Shown in pieces: positions 8,974-18,012 of a stretch of 64,000 bases of DNA (the stretch's first letter is position 1; each line of letters opens with the position of its first letter). A model generated the notes under the pieces. That model was given only the letters and a program-made list of their open reading frames with translations. It was not told the DNA's origin and did not search any database. The stretch is from Nocardia salmonicida NBRC 13393 (lineage in GTDB: Bacteria; Actinomycetota; Actinomycetes; Mycobacteriales; Mycobacteriaceae): the NCBI RefSeq assembly GCF_001613085.1, contig NZ_BDBR01000045.1:1-64000 (forward strand), read 5' to 3'. The translations under genes were made by a program, and so were the position numbers.

Positions 8974-11807
8974 TGTCGGAAGCCGCCAACACCCCCGACG
9001 ACCTGCAACGGCTGCTTTTCCAGGCGTACGACCTGCCCTACGGCGACGCCAAAGACGCGCTGCTGGAACAGGTCCTGCGCCACGCGGAGGCAGGCTCGCA
9101 CACCCAGCTCGCGTTCCACGTGCGGATGGCGATGATCGACGCGTACGGCCACGGGATGAGCCCGGCGAAGTTGTTCGTCCCGTTCGCCCGTTGCCTGGCC
9201 GAATACGATCGCGACCCCGGCGCCCACGAGTCGTGGGTGGCGCCGTCGCTGCGGTGGAAGTTCAAGACCGCGGTGGGCGCGATGACGAAATTCCCCGAGG
9301 TGCCCAAGGATCGGGCGCTGGCGGCGCTCGATCAGATGGAACGGCGCTACCGGGTCGAGGGCCAGAGCTTGAACGCGGTCTACGGCCGCAGGCACCGGGT
9401 GGCCGAACACATCGGCGACCTCACCGCGGCCGCCGAATGGTACGAAAGATGGTGCACCACACCGCGCGACGAGAATTCGGACTGTGAGGGCTGCGATCCG
9501 ACCAACCGCGTGGCCTGGCTCGCGAGCCAGGGCCGCGACGTCGAAGCCGTGGAGCTGGCCGCCCCGGTCCTCGGCGGTGAACTCGGCTGTTCCGAGCAAC
9601 CGCAGCTGATCCTCACCGAGCTCCTGCTGCCCTACCTGCGTACGGGGCAACTCGACGAGGCGCGCAGCGCGCATCGTCGCTCCTACCGCCTGCTGCGCAC
9701 CAAACCCCAGGACCTCGCCGCGATCGGTGACCACCTCGAGTTCTGCGCCCTGTCCGGCAATCAGGTGCGCGGCCTGGAACTGCTCGACCGCCACTTCTCC
9801 TGGCTCGATCGCGCGCCGAGTCCGAAAGACGCGCTCACCTTCCTCTCTTCCGCGGCACTGCTCCTGCGCACCCTCGTCGACAAGGGTCACGGTGACACCG
9901 AGCTGCGCCGCCCAGCCAACGCCGACCGGCCCGCCGTCGAATCGACAGCGCGCGCGATGCAAGTGGAGCTCACCGACGAGGCACTCGCCATCGCCGCCCG
10001 CTTCGACCGGCGCAACGGCACCGACCACCAGACCGCGTTGGTCCACGCGAAGCTGGCGAGCACGCCGATTGTCGACTACCTGCCGTTGTCCGCGGCCACC
10101 GCGCACCGGGTGCCGGTCGAGCCGGGTGCGACAGCAGCGGCGGTCGAGATCCCCCAGCTCACCACCATCGAACTGATCGAACGCGCCGAGCAGACGAACA
10201 AGCAGCACGCCATCGCCGAATTGCGGGCGTTGGCACAGCGGCTGGCAGACGAGCCCGAGCCGACCGAGCCGAGCCTGGCAGGCAGACGCCTCTCCGCGAT
10301 GGCAGGCGGTTTCTTGCAGACGACCGATCGGGTTGGCGCGGAATCGCTATTGCGTCGGGCGGCAGAGCATTTCGCCGCAGCAGGTGAGGAAGACCGTCGT
10401 CAGACCGATCTGGGTCGCCTCGGCTTGTTACTCAGTAGGCACGGCGACGCGACGGAAGCCGTTGGGCTGCTTCGAGATTCTCTGTCTCACCTGGCGAGCT
10501 CGTCCGAACCGCACATCAGAGCGACCGCGACGCTACGGCTTTCCGGCGGCCTGCTCGCACTGTTCGATCGAGGCGAGCTGTCGAGTGGCGATGCCGCCGA
10601 GCTGCCGAGCTTGCTCGACCGGGCCGCGGTCGACGCCGCCGAGGCAGCCGAGGACAGCTTGCTCGGCGATGTGGCCAGGCACCGAATGTATCTGCACCAG
10701 AACAACGCTGAACTCGCCGAGGCCGCGACAGCCGGACATGCGGCGGTCGCGGCGTATCGCCGGGCCGGTCGGGCGTGGCGGGTGGCCGATGCGGCCCAAT
10801 ACCTTTCCGGAATTCTCAGTGACGCAGGCGATGCGGCCGCGGCGCTGGAAATGATCGATGAGGCAGTGGTTCTGGTCGACGCCGACCTTCCCGACAGCTT
10901 GCGCCTTGTCGTACACGCGCGGCGCGGCGCCCTGCTCATCCACCTGGGCAGGCACGAGGAGGCGGTCAGCGAGCTGCTCACCGCGATCGCGATCGGCACC
11001 GCGGCAGGTAGTGCGCAAGTGCCGTACGTGCAGTGGGATCTGGCTGTCGCCTACCGCGCCATCGGCCAATTCCTCGACGCCGCCGACCAGGCCGAAGACG
11101 CCATTGCCGGGCTGGAGCGGGCAGGGGCCGACGAGCAAGCCCGGAACTGCCGCTTTCTGCTGGTCGGTCTGCATCGCGAGCTGGACGAGGACGAAGCAGC
11201 ACTCACCGTCCTCGACGAGATCATCGAATTCGATCGCGCCACCGGCAATCTCGTGGGCGAGTCCTATTCTCTCGTCGAGACCGCCGATCTACTCGACACG
11301 CTCGATCGCGACGCCGAGGCCGCCGAGCGTTACGCGCTGGCCGCCGACACCGCCGAGCGACACGGCGACCCGATCCGCGTCGCCTACTCCCGCTACAGCG
11401 CTGCGCTGTCACTGCACTGGACCGGCGACTCCGCCGCTGCGGTCGCGGCCATCGCGGCAGCCGACGCGGCGATCGCGCACCTCGCCACCGCCCACCCCGA
11501 CACCGAACTGCTCACCTGGCACACGGCCCGGCACAACCACAATGCCGCCCGAATCCTGCGCCGTGCCGAACGTTGCGCCGACGCGCTCCCGCGCGCCGAG
11601 GCCGCTGCCATCGGCTTCCGCGCCATCGATGCCACCGACCAAGCCACCCGCGCCGACTACGAACGCGCCGTGCTCCTGATCGACCTGAACCGCTCCACCG
11701 AAGCCGAGAAGATCCTCACGGAGGCCGTCGCCGCACTAGCCGAGGATCACGCGGCCAGACCGATGCTGTCGGAGCTATTGGCCGAAACCCGAGCCCAGCT
11801 CACCTGA
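8973..11807 (+). CDS. Large tetratricopeptide-repeat protein
   Basis: A 944-residue, Ala/Glu/Arg/Leu-rich, all-helical protein with degenerate TPR units, clearest in the C-terminal half (for example RRGALLIHLGRHEEAVSEL, WDLAVAYRAIGQFLDAADQA and ERYALAADTAERHGDP). There is no signal peptide or membrane segment, so it should be a cytoplasmic scaffold. TPR proteins are classic partners of Hsp90, and the 1-bp overlap with the HSP90-like gene supports a physical complex. The N-terminal 250 residues contain a cluster of Cys and Trp (WYERWCTTPRDENSDCEGCDP near residue 155) that could be a metal or contact site. No enzymatic motif is visible. The kinase gene follows after 19 bp. Confidence 0.82.
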   Translation: MSEAANTPDDLQRLLFQAYDLPYGDAKDALLEQVLRHAEAGSHTQLAFHVRMAMIDAYGHGMSPAKLFVPFARCLAEYDRDPGAHESWVAPSLRWKFKTAVGAMTKFPEVPKDRALAALDQMERRYRVEGQSLNAVYGRRHRVAEHIGDLTAAAEWYERWCTTPRDENSDCEGCDPTNRVAWLASQGRDVEAVELAAPVLGGELGCSEQPQLILTELLLPYLRTGQLDEARSAHRRSYRLLRTKPQDLAAIGDHLEFCALSGNQVRGLELLDRHFSWLDRAPSPKDALTFLSSAALLLRTLVDKGHGDTELRRPANADRPAVESTARAMQVELTDEALAIAARFDRRNGTDHQTALVHAKLASTPIVDYLPLSAATAHRVPVEPGATAAAVEIPQLTTIELIERAEQTNKQHAIAELRALAQRLADEPEPTEPSLAGRRLSAMAGGFLQTTDRVGAESLLRRAAEHFAAAGEEDRRQTDLGRLGLLLSRHGDATEAVGLLRDSLSHLASSSEPHIRATATLRLSGGLLALFDRGELSSGDAAELPSLLDRAAVDAAEAAEDSLLGDVARHRMYLHQNNAELAEAATAGHAAVAAYRRAGRAWRVADAAQYLSGILSDAGDAAAALEMIDEAVVLVDADLPDSLRLVVHARRGALLIHLGRHEEAVSELLTAIAIGTAAGSAQVPYVQWDLAVAYRAIGQFLDAADQAEDAIAGLERAGADEQARNCRFLLVGLHRELDEDEAALTVLDEIIEFDRATGNLVGESYSLVETADLLDTLDRDAEAAERYALAADTAERHGDPIRVAYSRYSAALSLHWTGDSAAAVAAIAAADAAIAHLATAHPDTELLTWHTARHNHNAARILRRAERCADALPRAEAAAIGFRAIDATDQATRADYERAVLLIDLNRSTEAEKILTEAVAALAEDHAARPMLSELLAETRAQLT

Positions 11808-11826
11808 TTCGAAGGAACCACCCGCG

Positions 11827-13599
11827 ATGCAACCGCTCGACCCGAACGATCCTCGGCGGATCGGCGACTACCGACTACTGGGCGTGCTCGGTGCCGGGGG
11901 CATGGGCAAGGTGTATCTGGGCCGGAATCCGGGTGGGCGCACCGTCGCCGTGAAGGTGATCCGACCGGATCTGATCGATCACGAGTTTCGCGCGAGATTC
12001 CGTCGCGAGGTCGCGGCCGCCCAGCGCGTCGGCGGCGCCTTCACCGCACCGGTTCTCGACGCCGATGTCGACGCCGAGGCGCCGTGGCTGGCCACCGGCT
12101 ACGTCGCCGGGATCTCGTTGACCGACGCGGTCAGCCAGTTCGGGCCGTTCGCCGAGCCCGCGCTGCTGGCGCTGGCGCACGGGCTCGCCGAAGCGCTCGT
12201 CGCGGTGCACGCGGCGGGCATCGTGCACCGCGACCTGAAACCGTCGAACGTGATGCTCGCGATCGACGGACCCAAGGTGATCGATTTCGGCATCGCCAGG
12301 GTGATCGCGGATTCGGCCCTCACCACGACCGGAAAGTTCCTCGGCTCACCGGGTTTCATGTGCCCGGAGCAGGTGAGCGGCGAAACCCTCAGTCCCGCGT
12401 GCGATGTCTTCGCGCTCGGCGGCGTCCTCACCTTCGCCGCCGCGGGCCACGGCCCCTTCGGCACGGCCGAGGTGATGCAGATGCTCTGGCGCATCGTCTA
12501 CGAGGAACCCCGCATCGAGGCCCTCCCCCCGGCCCTGCGCCCGCTCGTCTCGTCCTGCTTGGCCAAGGATCCCGCCGCCAGACCGACACCGGAACAGGTC
12601 CTTTCGGAGCTGGGCGGCCTCGGCGCCCCTGAACGCTCCGGTTGGCTGCCGCCACAAGTAGTCGCGCACATCAGTACCGCCGCCGTCCGTCTACTCGACC
12701 TGGATCACGGCCCCGCCGACTTACCCGGCGCCTCGCATCCCGACGCCGGCGCGACCTCCGCACGGGGCTGGTCGACGGCCACTTCGGTGCCGAACCTGCC
12801 CACCTCGAACCCGACGCATACCTCGCCGACCGGCTCGTCGAGACCGTACGGGCCGACCGCCACCAGCGGAGCAGCACCGACTCCCTATAACCAGTCCGGT
12901 GGATTCACCTCGGGTTCCGCCGAGGCGCCCCGGCAACCGGCCACTCACCCGGGACGGTATTCCGCGGCGATGAGCAGCGAATTCACCCCGCGGCCCGTTG
13001 TAGCCGCGCACAAGTCCGCCGACACGTTCACCGGCCGCCCACCGCCCGCTACCGCGTCGCGGCGCACCCGGACTCTGCTGATCGCCGCCTCCGCGACGGT
13101 CGCGGTGGCGGTCGCGGTCGGCGCCTATCTGATCGGCAGCCAACTGAACGCCCAGCCCACCGGCGGCACCGGAACCAGCACCGCACTCGCCGAGACCTCC
13201 GTCGCCGTCAGTCCGACCACCGCTCCACCCAGTTCGACCGCCACCGGATCGGGCGCGACCACCGTCCCGACCGAGTTCGTCGGCACCTGGAAGGGCCGCG
13301 CCGCCGACGGCCCTGTCCAGTTCGACATCGAACTCACCATCGCCGAGGGCGCCGTCGGTCAGGAACTGGCCACCTCGGCCAACACCGGCACGCTGTCCCA
13401 CGACCGCTGCGCCCGCGCGGAAACCCTCACCGAGGCCGCCACCGACCGTCTCACCTTCCGCGCCAGGCTCACCGCGGGGAGCGGATGCATGGACCAGGGC
13501 GCCACCTCGACGGTCACCCTGCAATCCGACGGCACGCTCGCCTACCGAACACCCGGCTATCTCGGCGGCACCATCGCCGGCTCCCTCCGCAAAGGCTGA
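11827..13599 (+). CDS. Membrane-anchored serine/threonine protein kinase
   Basis: A 590-residue Hanks-type kinase. The glycine loop GAGGMGKVY starts near residue 22, the catalytic Lys43 is in VAVKVI, HRDLKPSN starts at 134, DFG is at 153-155, and the activation loop contains SALTTTGKF (possible autophosphorylation Ser/Thr). A Ser/Thr/Pro-rich linker (about 285-410) leads to one transmembrane helix (about 417-437) and an extracellular C-terminal domain (about 475-590) containing FVGTWKGRAADG, with two cysteines (in HDRCAR and GSGCMD) that could pair. The extracellular part resembles the small beta-domains seen on many actinobacterial kinases and may sense the envelope. GAAGGA precedes the ATG. 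As the third gene of the HSP90-like/TPR operon it may phosphorylate either partner. Confidence 0.9.
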   Translation: MQPLDPNDPRRIGDYRLLGVLGAGGMGKVYLGRNPGGRTVAVKVIRPDLIDHEFRARFRREVAAAQRVGGAFTAPVLDADVDAEAPWLATGYVAGISLTDAVSQFGPFAEPALLALAHGLAEALVAVHAAGIVHRDLKPSNVMLAIDGPKVIDFGIARVIADSALTTTGKFLGSPGFMCPEQVSGETLSPACDVFALGGVLTFAAAGHGPFGTAEVMQMLWRIVYEEPRIEALPPALRPLVSSCLAKDPAARPTPEQVLSELGGLGAPERSGWLPPQVVAHISTAAVRLLDLDHGPADLPGASHPDAGATSARGWSTATSVPNLPTSNPTHTSPTGSSRPYGPTATSGAAPTPYNQSGGFTSGSAEAPRQPATHPGRYSAAMSSEFTPRPVVAAHKSADTFTGRPPPATASRRTRTLLIAASATVAVAVAVGAYLIGSQLNAQPTGGTGTSTALAETSVAVSPTTAPPSSTATGSGATTVPTEFVGTWKGRAADGPVQFDIELTIAEGAVGQELATSANTGTLSHDRCARAETLTEAATDRLTFRARLTAGSGCMDQGATSTVTLQSDGTLAYRTPGYLGGTIAGSLRKG

Positions 13600-13916
13600 C
13601 GATGCACCCCCACCGAACTGGAACAGGTTGCCGCTGGATTGCCCACGGCTGCCACTGCGCGGGCAAAGCCGGTCATTTGTCCAGGAGTGCTCGCCCGCGT
13701 CGGCCCCTGTGTGGGCTGCTGAGCGATGGCTGCCGTCATGGCATCACCCCAGGTGACACCGGTCTCAGAAATTCTGGCATTGCGATCTGGGTCACTAATA
13801 TGTCAAACTCTCGCCCACACTGTGAAGCCGATCGGTCTCACATTGTCCGGAAAGGGAGTCGATTGAGCAGGCGGCAGGTGAGCGTGGTTGCCACCACCCC
13901 GAAGGCTGCTCTGATG
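13600..13916. other. Non-coding stretch between kinase and TetR genes
   Basis: These 317 bp lie between the convergent kinase and TetR genes. No frame with coding character, no ribosome site followed by a plausible protein, and no strong terminator hairpin is visible. A few open frames run through from the flanking genes in other frames only. Confidence 0.5.
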
Positions 13917-14534
13917 TCAGTCGAAAGTGACCAGCGCCAGGGCCGCGCCGGTGAGCAGATCGACCAGCTCGTCGACGGGCGGGCGCGACTCGCGCAGCAG
14001 CCACTCGTGCGCCACGCCGGTGACCGCGCCCGTGATCAACGCGGTGGTCAGCTCGGCATCGCCACGCAGTCGCACGCCGACCTGGACCAGCGCCCCCTCG
14101 ATCAGTGCCGACCAGGCGTGCCTGCGGGTCCGGCGATGGGTCTCCATCCGATCGCTCACCCCGACCACCTCGATCACCGCCACCTGCGCGCGATACGGGT
14201 CGGAGCCGAGCGACTCCAGGTACGCGCCGAAACCGGCCCGCAGCGCGAGCTTCGGATCGGTGGAACCGAGCGCGATCAGCGCGGTGCCCACCGCGGCCGC
14301 CGCGTCGTCCTGGATCCGGTCGTAGGCCGCCACCAGCACGTCTTCTCGGGTCTCGAACTCCTCGTAGAACTGCCGCTTGGACAGCCCGGCCGCCGCGCAC
14401 ACCTCGGCGAGCGAGCACGTGGCGTACCCGCGTTCCGCGAAAATTCGCGTCGCTGCTTCCAGGAATCGCACTCGTCGTTCGGCTTTACGTGCGACGACCG
14501 TGCGACCCCCATACCGCCTGTCCGCTGTAGTCAC
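13917..14534 (-). CDS. TetR family transcriptional regulator
   Basis: A 205-residue TetR regulator. The helix-turn-helix is in the N-terminal 60 residues (RIFAERGYATCSLAEVCAAAGLSKRQFYEEF in family terms), followed by a helical ligand-binding domain that ends in ALALVTFD. The GTG at 14534 is preferred: a -10-like TACTTT lies six bases upstream with no separate ribosome site, which fits a leaderless message. An upstream ATG at 14588 is also in frame with a weak GGTGG. An inverted repeat at 14553-14580 lies directly upstream of the GTG. It is divergent from the secreted protein/DUF2613/PorA-like operon, which is its likely target together with its own gene. Confidence 0.87.
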   Translation of the reverse strand: MTTADRRYGGRTVVARKAERRVRFLEAATRIFAERGYATCSLAEVCAAAGLSKRQFYEEFETREDVLVAAYDRIQDDAAAAVGTALIALGSTDPKLALRAGFGAYLESLGSDPYRAQVAVIEVVGVSDRMETHRRTRRHAWSALIEGALVQVGVRLRGDAELTTALITGAVTGVAHEWLLRESRPPVDELVDLLTGAALALVTFD

Positions 14535-14552
14535 CTCTCCAAAGTATCTGAA

Positions 14553-14580
14553 ACTCGGAATAACACTGACCTTTCCGAGT
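14553..14580. promoter_or_regulatory. Candidate TetR operator
   Basis: ACTCGGAA (14553-14560) and TTCCGAGT (14573-14580) are a perfect 8-bp inverted repeat with a 12-bp spacer. It sits between the TetR gene and the divergent envelope operon, where an autoregulatory TetR site is expected. Confidence 0.5.
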
Positions 14581-14617
14581 CGCTTCATCTATCCACCGAA
14601 CAAAGGACGGCCGACCA

Positions 14618-15397
14618 GTGCTGAGCACCCGAGCATCGCGGACCGCATTGTCCGCCCTCGTACTAGCGGCGGGTGCGGCACTCGTGGCGCCCACGCCGAC
14701 GATGGCTGCCCCGCAATCCGCCGCGACACAGCCCAGCGTCCCTGCCATCGCGGAGAACGTCCCCTCCGAGACTTTGGCCGCGCTGGCACCGACGATCGTA
14801 GGCGCGATTTCCGCCCCCGGCCCCATCGCCGACGGCGGGCAGGCCGCGATTCTGGCCCAGGCCCGCGTGCTGTTGGCCACGCCCGGTATCCCCGCGCAGG
14901 TCAAGGCCACTCTCGAAAAGGTCATCACCTTCCTCGACGGCAGCGGTGGCGGCGGTCCCGAACTGCCGCCTTCGGAGGGTCCGCGCATCGCGCAGTTCCT
15001 GTACCCCACCATCGGCAAGGGCTGCATCGGCCCGACGTCGGATTCCGTCGGCACCGCGCTGGCCGTCCCCGGCCCCGCCGAGCTGCCGCCGCCCGGACCG
15101 GCCGCGGGCCAGACCGGTTTCGTCTTCACCGCACTCGGCACGAAAACCGCCACGGTCGTGCAGAATCCGCCGATGACGGTGCAGTGGGTCAACCTCGACA
15201 ACCGTCGCACCGGCACCCAGCCGCTCACCACCGAGGCCGGCATCAACGCCGACGGCCCGGCCACTCTCACCGCTATCGCCGACACCGGTCCCGGCCGGGT
15301 CGCGGCAGTGATCACCGGATCGCTCACCACGGCCACCGCCGATGGTGACCGCACCTGCTCGTTCGCCCCGACCCTCGGTTTCTTCTCCGTCGGCTGA
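14618..15397 (+). CDS. Secreted protein of the mycolata envelope
   Basis: A 259-residue exported protein. A Sec signal peptide (basic LSTRASRTA, hydrophobic core, then APTPTMAAPQ) suggests cleavage near residue 30. The mature part has a Pro/Ala-rich helical N-terminal section and a C-terminal beta-rich section containing TIGKGCIG and GDRTCSFAP, whose two cysteines may form a disulphide. I do not recognise a named domain; similar proteins occur in mycolic-acid bacteria. The GTG start lies 37 bp upstream of LVLAAGAALVAP in nucleotide order. The DUF2613 and PorA-like genes follow closely, so an envelope role next to the porin-like protein is inferred. Confidence 0.72.
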   Translation: MLSTRASRTALSALVLAAGAALVAPTPTMAAPQSAATQPSVPAIAENVPSETLAALAPTIVGAISAPGPIADGGQAAILAQARVLLATPGIPAQVKATLEKVITFLDGSGGGGPELPPSEGPRIAQFLYPTIGKGCIGPTSDSVGTALAVPGPAELPPPGPAAGQTGFVFTALGTKTATVVQNPPMTVQWVNLDNRRTGTQPLTTEAGINADGPATLTAIADTGPGRVAAVITGSLTTATADGDRTCSFAPTLGFFSVG

Positions 15398-15427
15398 GTC
15401 TCGCACCACGCAATTGGAGTTCGATTT

Positions 15428-15598
15428 ATGAAGTTTGTCGTCCCCGGCCTGGTCAGCGGCCTGGCCGGCGCGGTCATCGGGGTGATTGCCGTTCTCGGCA
15501 TCACCGCAGGCGCGCAACAGAATTCGATCCCGGCGCCCGAGGAGTCCGGTGATCCGGGCTCGTCGCTGCTCGGCAACGTGCAGTACGGCTCGCGATGA
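15428..15598 (+). CDS. DUF2613 small membrane protein
   Basis: A 56-residue protein, short enough to be missed by length cut-offs. It starts MKFVVPGLVSGLAGAVIG, carries one hydrophobic segment (about residues 4-28), and ends in SSLLGNVQYGSR. The N-terminal VVPGLVSGLAGAVIGV pattern and the NVQYG tail match the DUF2613 family, a small secreted or membrane protein conserved in mycobacteria and relatives with no known function. TTGGAG lies upstream of the ATG. Its stop overlaps the start of the PorA-like gene as ATGA, so the two are translationally coupled and probably act together in the envelope. Confidence 0.82.
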   Translation: MKFVVPGLVSGLAGAVIGVIAVLGITAGAQQNSIPAPEESGDPGSSLLGNVQYGSR

Positions 15599-16671
15599 GC
15601 AACGTACGCAGGCTCATCGCCTGCATCCTCGTCGGTCTCGGCGCGCTGCTGCTCGCGGCCGCCGTCATGATCCCCACCTACACGGTCGACAAGGTCGCCA
15701 AGACCCCGCTCGATCTGCGCATCACCACGGTCGCCAAGAGCGTGCCCGGCGAGGAAAGCCTTGTGCTGGACTCGAAGTCGCTCACCGCGACCGAGGGCGC
15801 GGCCACGGTGAACACCAACGTGCCGCTCGTTTCGCAGCGCTTCCTGACGGTCGAGGAGCCCTCCGACGCCGACGAGATGACCGTCCAGGCCGGCCAGACC
15901 CTGCGTCGTGACGACCGGGATCCCAAAGAGGGCCTGCTCACCGCTTCGGTCGACCGCGTCACCCTCGACCGCGTCACCGGCGCGCCGATCGACGCCTCGC
16001 CCAACGGTTCCATCGCCGTCGCCGCCGACCCCAAGTCGGGCGCCGCGATCCCCGTCGAGCAGCAGCGCCGCGGCCTGCAGTACCGCTTCCCGATCGGCAC
16101 CGAGAAGAAGTCGTACCCGTACTTCGACCTCAACGCCCGCGCCACCTACGACATCGATTTCATCGAGGAGTCGGAGATCAACGGCGTGCCGGTCTACCAC
16201 TTCCGCCAGGACATCCCGGTGACGAACATGTGGGACGTCGTCAAGCACCCCTCCCACCAGCTCGCCCTGCCCGCCGCCAAGTGGGGCCTCGAGGGCACCG
16301 AGCCGGTCACCATGACCCGCTTCTACACCAACACCCGCGACGTGTGGGTGGAGCCGAGGACCGGTGCGGTCCTCAAGGGTGGCGAGAAGATCCACATGTA
16401 CTACGGCCGTAGCGCCAACCAGGTCGACGTCTCGGTGCTGAAGTCGCACCTCGTCTTCGACGAGGAGACCATCGAGGCCCAGATGGCCGTCACCCAGGAG
16501 AGCCTCGACAAGCTCGACCTCTTCGGCAAGACCCTGCCGATCATCCTGGGCATCGTCGGCGCCATCGCGCTGATCGCGGGAGCCGTCCTCGGCTTCCTCA
16601 GCAGCGGCGGCTCCAACTCCCGCCGCACGATCGACCCGCCGACCGAGCGGATTCGTCCCTCGAACCTCTAG
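15595..16671 (+). CDS. DUF3068 (PorA family) envelope protein
   Basis: A 358-residue protein with an N-terminal membrane anchor or uncleaved signal (about residues 8-27), a long beta-rich extracytoplasmic domain and a second transmembrane helix (about 312-334, LPIILGIVGAIALIAGAVL), followed by a short basic tail. This layout and the YPYFDLNAR, VYHFRQDIP and EPRTGAVLKG segments match DUF3068, named after a PorA protein of mycolic-acid bacteria. Whether it forms a pore itself is unproven. The start overlaps the DUF2613 stop by four bases. A strong hairpin follows at 16692-16723. Confidence 0.88.
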   Translation: MSNVRRLIACILVGLGALLLAAAVMIPTYTVDKVAKTPLDLRITTVAKSVPGEESLVLDSKSLTATEGAATVNTNVPLVSQRFLTVEEPSDADEMTVQAGQTLRRDDRDPKEGLLTASVDRVTLDRVTGAPIDASPNGSIAVAADPKSGAAIPVEQQRRGLQYRFPIGTEKKSYPYFDLNARATYDIDFIEESEINGVPVYHFRQDIPVTNMWDVVKHPSHQLALPAAKWGLEGTEPVTMTRFYTNTRDVWVEPRTGAVLKGGEKIHMYYGRSANQVDVSVLKSHLVFDEETIEAQMAVTQESLDKLDLFGKTLPIILGIVGAIALIAGAVLGFLSSGGSNSRRTIDPPTERIRPSNL

Positions 16672-16691
16672 ACCGCCTGTCCCAACGCCCT

Positions 16692-16723
16692 CGGCCTCCC
16701 CGGTCCTCAACCCGGGGAGGCCG
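16692..16723. terminator. Bidirectional terminator hairpin
   Basis: CGGCCTCCCCGG and CCGGGGAGGCCG form a perfect 12-bp stem around an 8-base loop, between the convergent PorA-like and acyl-CoA dehydrogenase genes. There is no clear U-tract on either strand, as is common in actinobacteria. Confidence 0.75.
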
Positions 16724-16741
16724 TGGTCGTTATCTGCGGAC

Positions 16742-18004
16742 TCACACCCCTTTGACCGCGGTTCGGTCCATGAACCCGAACAGATACCCGGCCACCCGCC
16801 GCATCTGAATCTCCTCCGCCCCCTCGGTGATCCGGTAGCGCCGATGGTGCCGATAGATGTGCTCGAACGGCTTGTGCCGCGAGTAGCCGAGACCACCGTG
16901 CACCTGCATGGCCCGGTCGGCGGCTTCACAGCACAGCCGGTTGGCCCAGTAGTTGCACATCGAAACCTGTTCGGAGGCGGCGAAAGTGCCGTAGGTGTCC
17001 ATGGACCAGGCGGTCTTGTGGATGAGCGCGCGCAACATCTCGCACTGTGTGTGCAGTTCCACCAGTGGGAATTGGATGGCCTGGTTCACTGCCAGCGGCT
17101 TGCCGAAAGGCTTGCGCTCCTTGGCGTAGGCCACGGACTGGTCGATGCAGTACTGCGCCGCACCGAGACTGGAGGCCGCTTGGCGGATCCGGTTCTCGTT
17201 GAAGAAATGCTGGACGACGCCGAGTCCGAGACCCTCCTGCCCGAAGATCGCCGAACTCGGGACCCGCACCTCGGTCAGCGAGATGCGCGCGTGGTCGGTG
17301 GGCATGTTGAAGGTCCAGAGGTACTCCTCGACGCGGAAGCCGGGCGCGTCTGTCGGCACCAGGAACGCGGTGATGCCGTGTCCGTCGCCGGGTTGCCCCG
17401 CAGTGCGGGCGAAGATCAGATCGGCGTCGGCGATGTGGACTCCGGTGTTCCACGTCTTGGCCCCGTTGATGATCCAGTCGTCGCCCGCCCGGACAGCGGT
17501 GGTCGCCATGTGGGTGGCGTCGGAACCGTGATCGGGCTCGGTGATGCCGAAGGCGAAGAACTCGGTGCCCGCGGCCAGCCCGTCCACCCACTCGGCGCGC
17601 TGGGCCGGGGTGCCGTACTCGAGCATCAGCAGCAGACCCACATTGTTGGCGACGATGGCGTGCTCGTTCTGCAGGTCGCAATGCAGACCGAGCCCCCGTC
17701 CGGCCAGATGCTCGCGAATCACGGCCATCCCGAGATTGGTGCCGTCGCGCCCGCCGAACTCGCGCGGGAAGGCATAGCGGTAGTGGCCCGCGGCATCGGC
17801 ACGACGACGCGCTTCGGCCAGTAATTGCTCCCACTGCGCGGTCGGCAGGCCGCCACGGTCCCAGTCGGTGCGGGCGTCCTCACGGCGGTGGTCGAAGAAA
17901 CGAATGTTGTCGGCCTGCTGCTCGAGCGGGACGATCTCGGCCTCGATGAAAGCATCCAGCTCGGTCAGATATCCGGCCAGTTCTTCGGGAAGTTCGAAAT
18001 CCAC
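16742..18004 (-). CDS. Acyl-CoA dehydrogenase family protein
   Basis: A 420-residue flavin-dependent acyl-CoA dehydrogenase. The N-terminal helical domain, the middle beta-domain with FGITEPDHGSDAT and WIINGAKTW (substrate and FAD contacts), and the C-terminal helical domain with RMQVHGGLGYSR-type residues are all present. The branch resembles the ACAD10/ACAD11-like proteins, which pair with a phosphotransferase-like domain that in eukaryotes is fused to them. The GTG at 18004 follows AGGAGA; its ribosome site overlaps the phosphotransferase stop. It is the third gene of the DUF6285/phosphotransferase/ACAD operon, and the pairing suggests catabolism of a hydroxylated acyl-CoA. Confidence 0.9.
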   Translation of the reverse strand: MDFELPEELAGYLTELDAFIEAEIVPLEQQADNIRFFDHRREDARTDWDRGGLPTAQWEQLLAEARRRADAAGHYRYAFPREFGGRDGTNLGMAVIREHLAGRGLGLHCDLQNEHAIVANNVGLLLMLEYGTPAQRAEWVDGLAAGTEFFAFGITEPDHGSDATHMATTAVRAGDDWIINGAKTWNTGVHIADADLIFARTAGQPGDGHGITAFLVPTDAPGFRVEEYLWTFNMPTDHARISLTEVRVPSSAIFGQEGLGLGVVQHFFNENRIRQAASSLGAAQYCIDQSVAYAKERKPFGKPLAVNQAIQFPLVELHTQCEMLRALIHKTAWSMDTYGTFAASEQVSMCNYWANRLCCEAADRAMQVHGGLGYSRHKPFEHIYRHHRRYRITEGAEEIQMRRVAGYLFGFMDRTAVKGV

Positions 18005-18012
18005 TGTCTCTC

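Noticed and set aside
13485..14624. Long plus-strand open frame across the kinase end and the TetR gene
   Set aside because: Antisense to TetR, without family features; a composition artefact.
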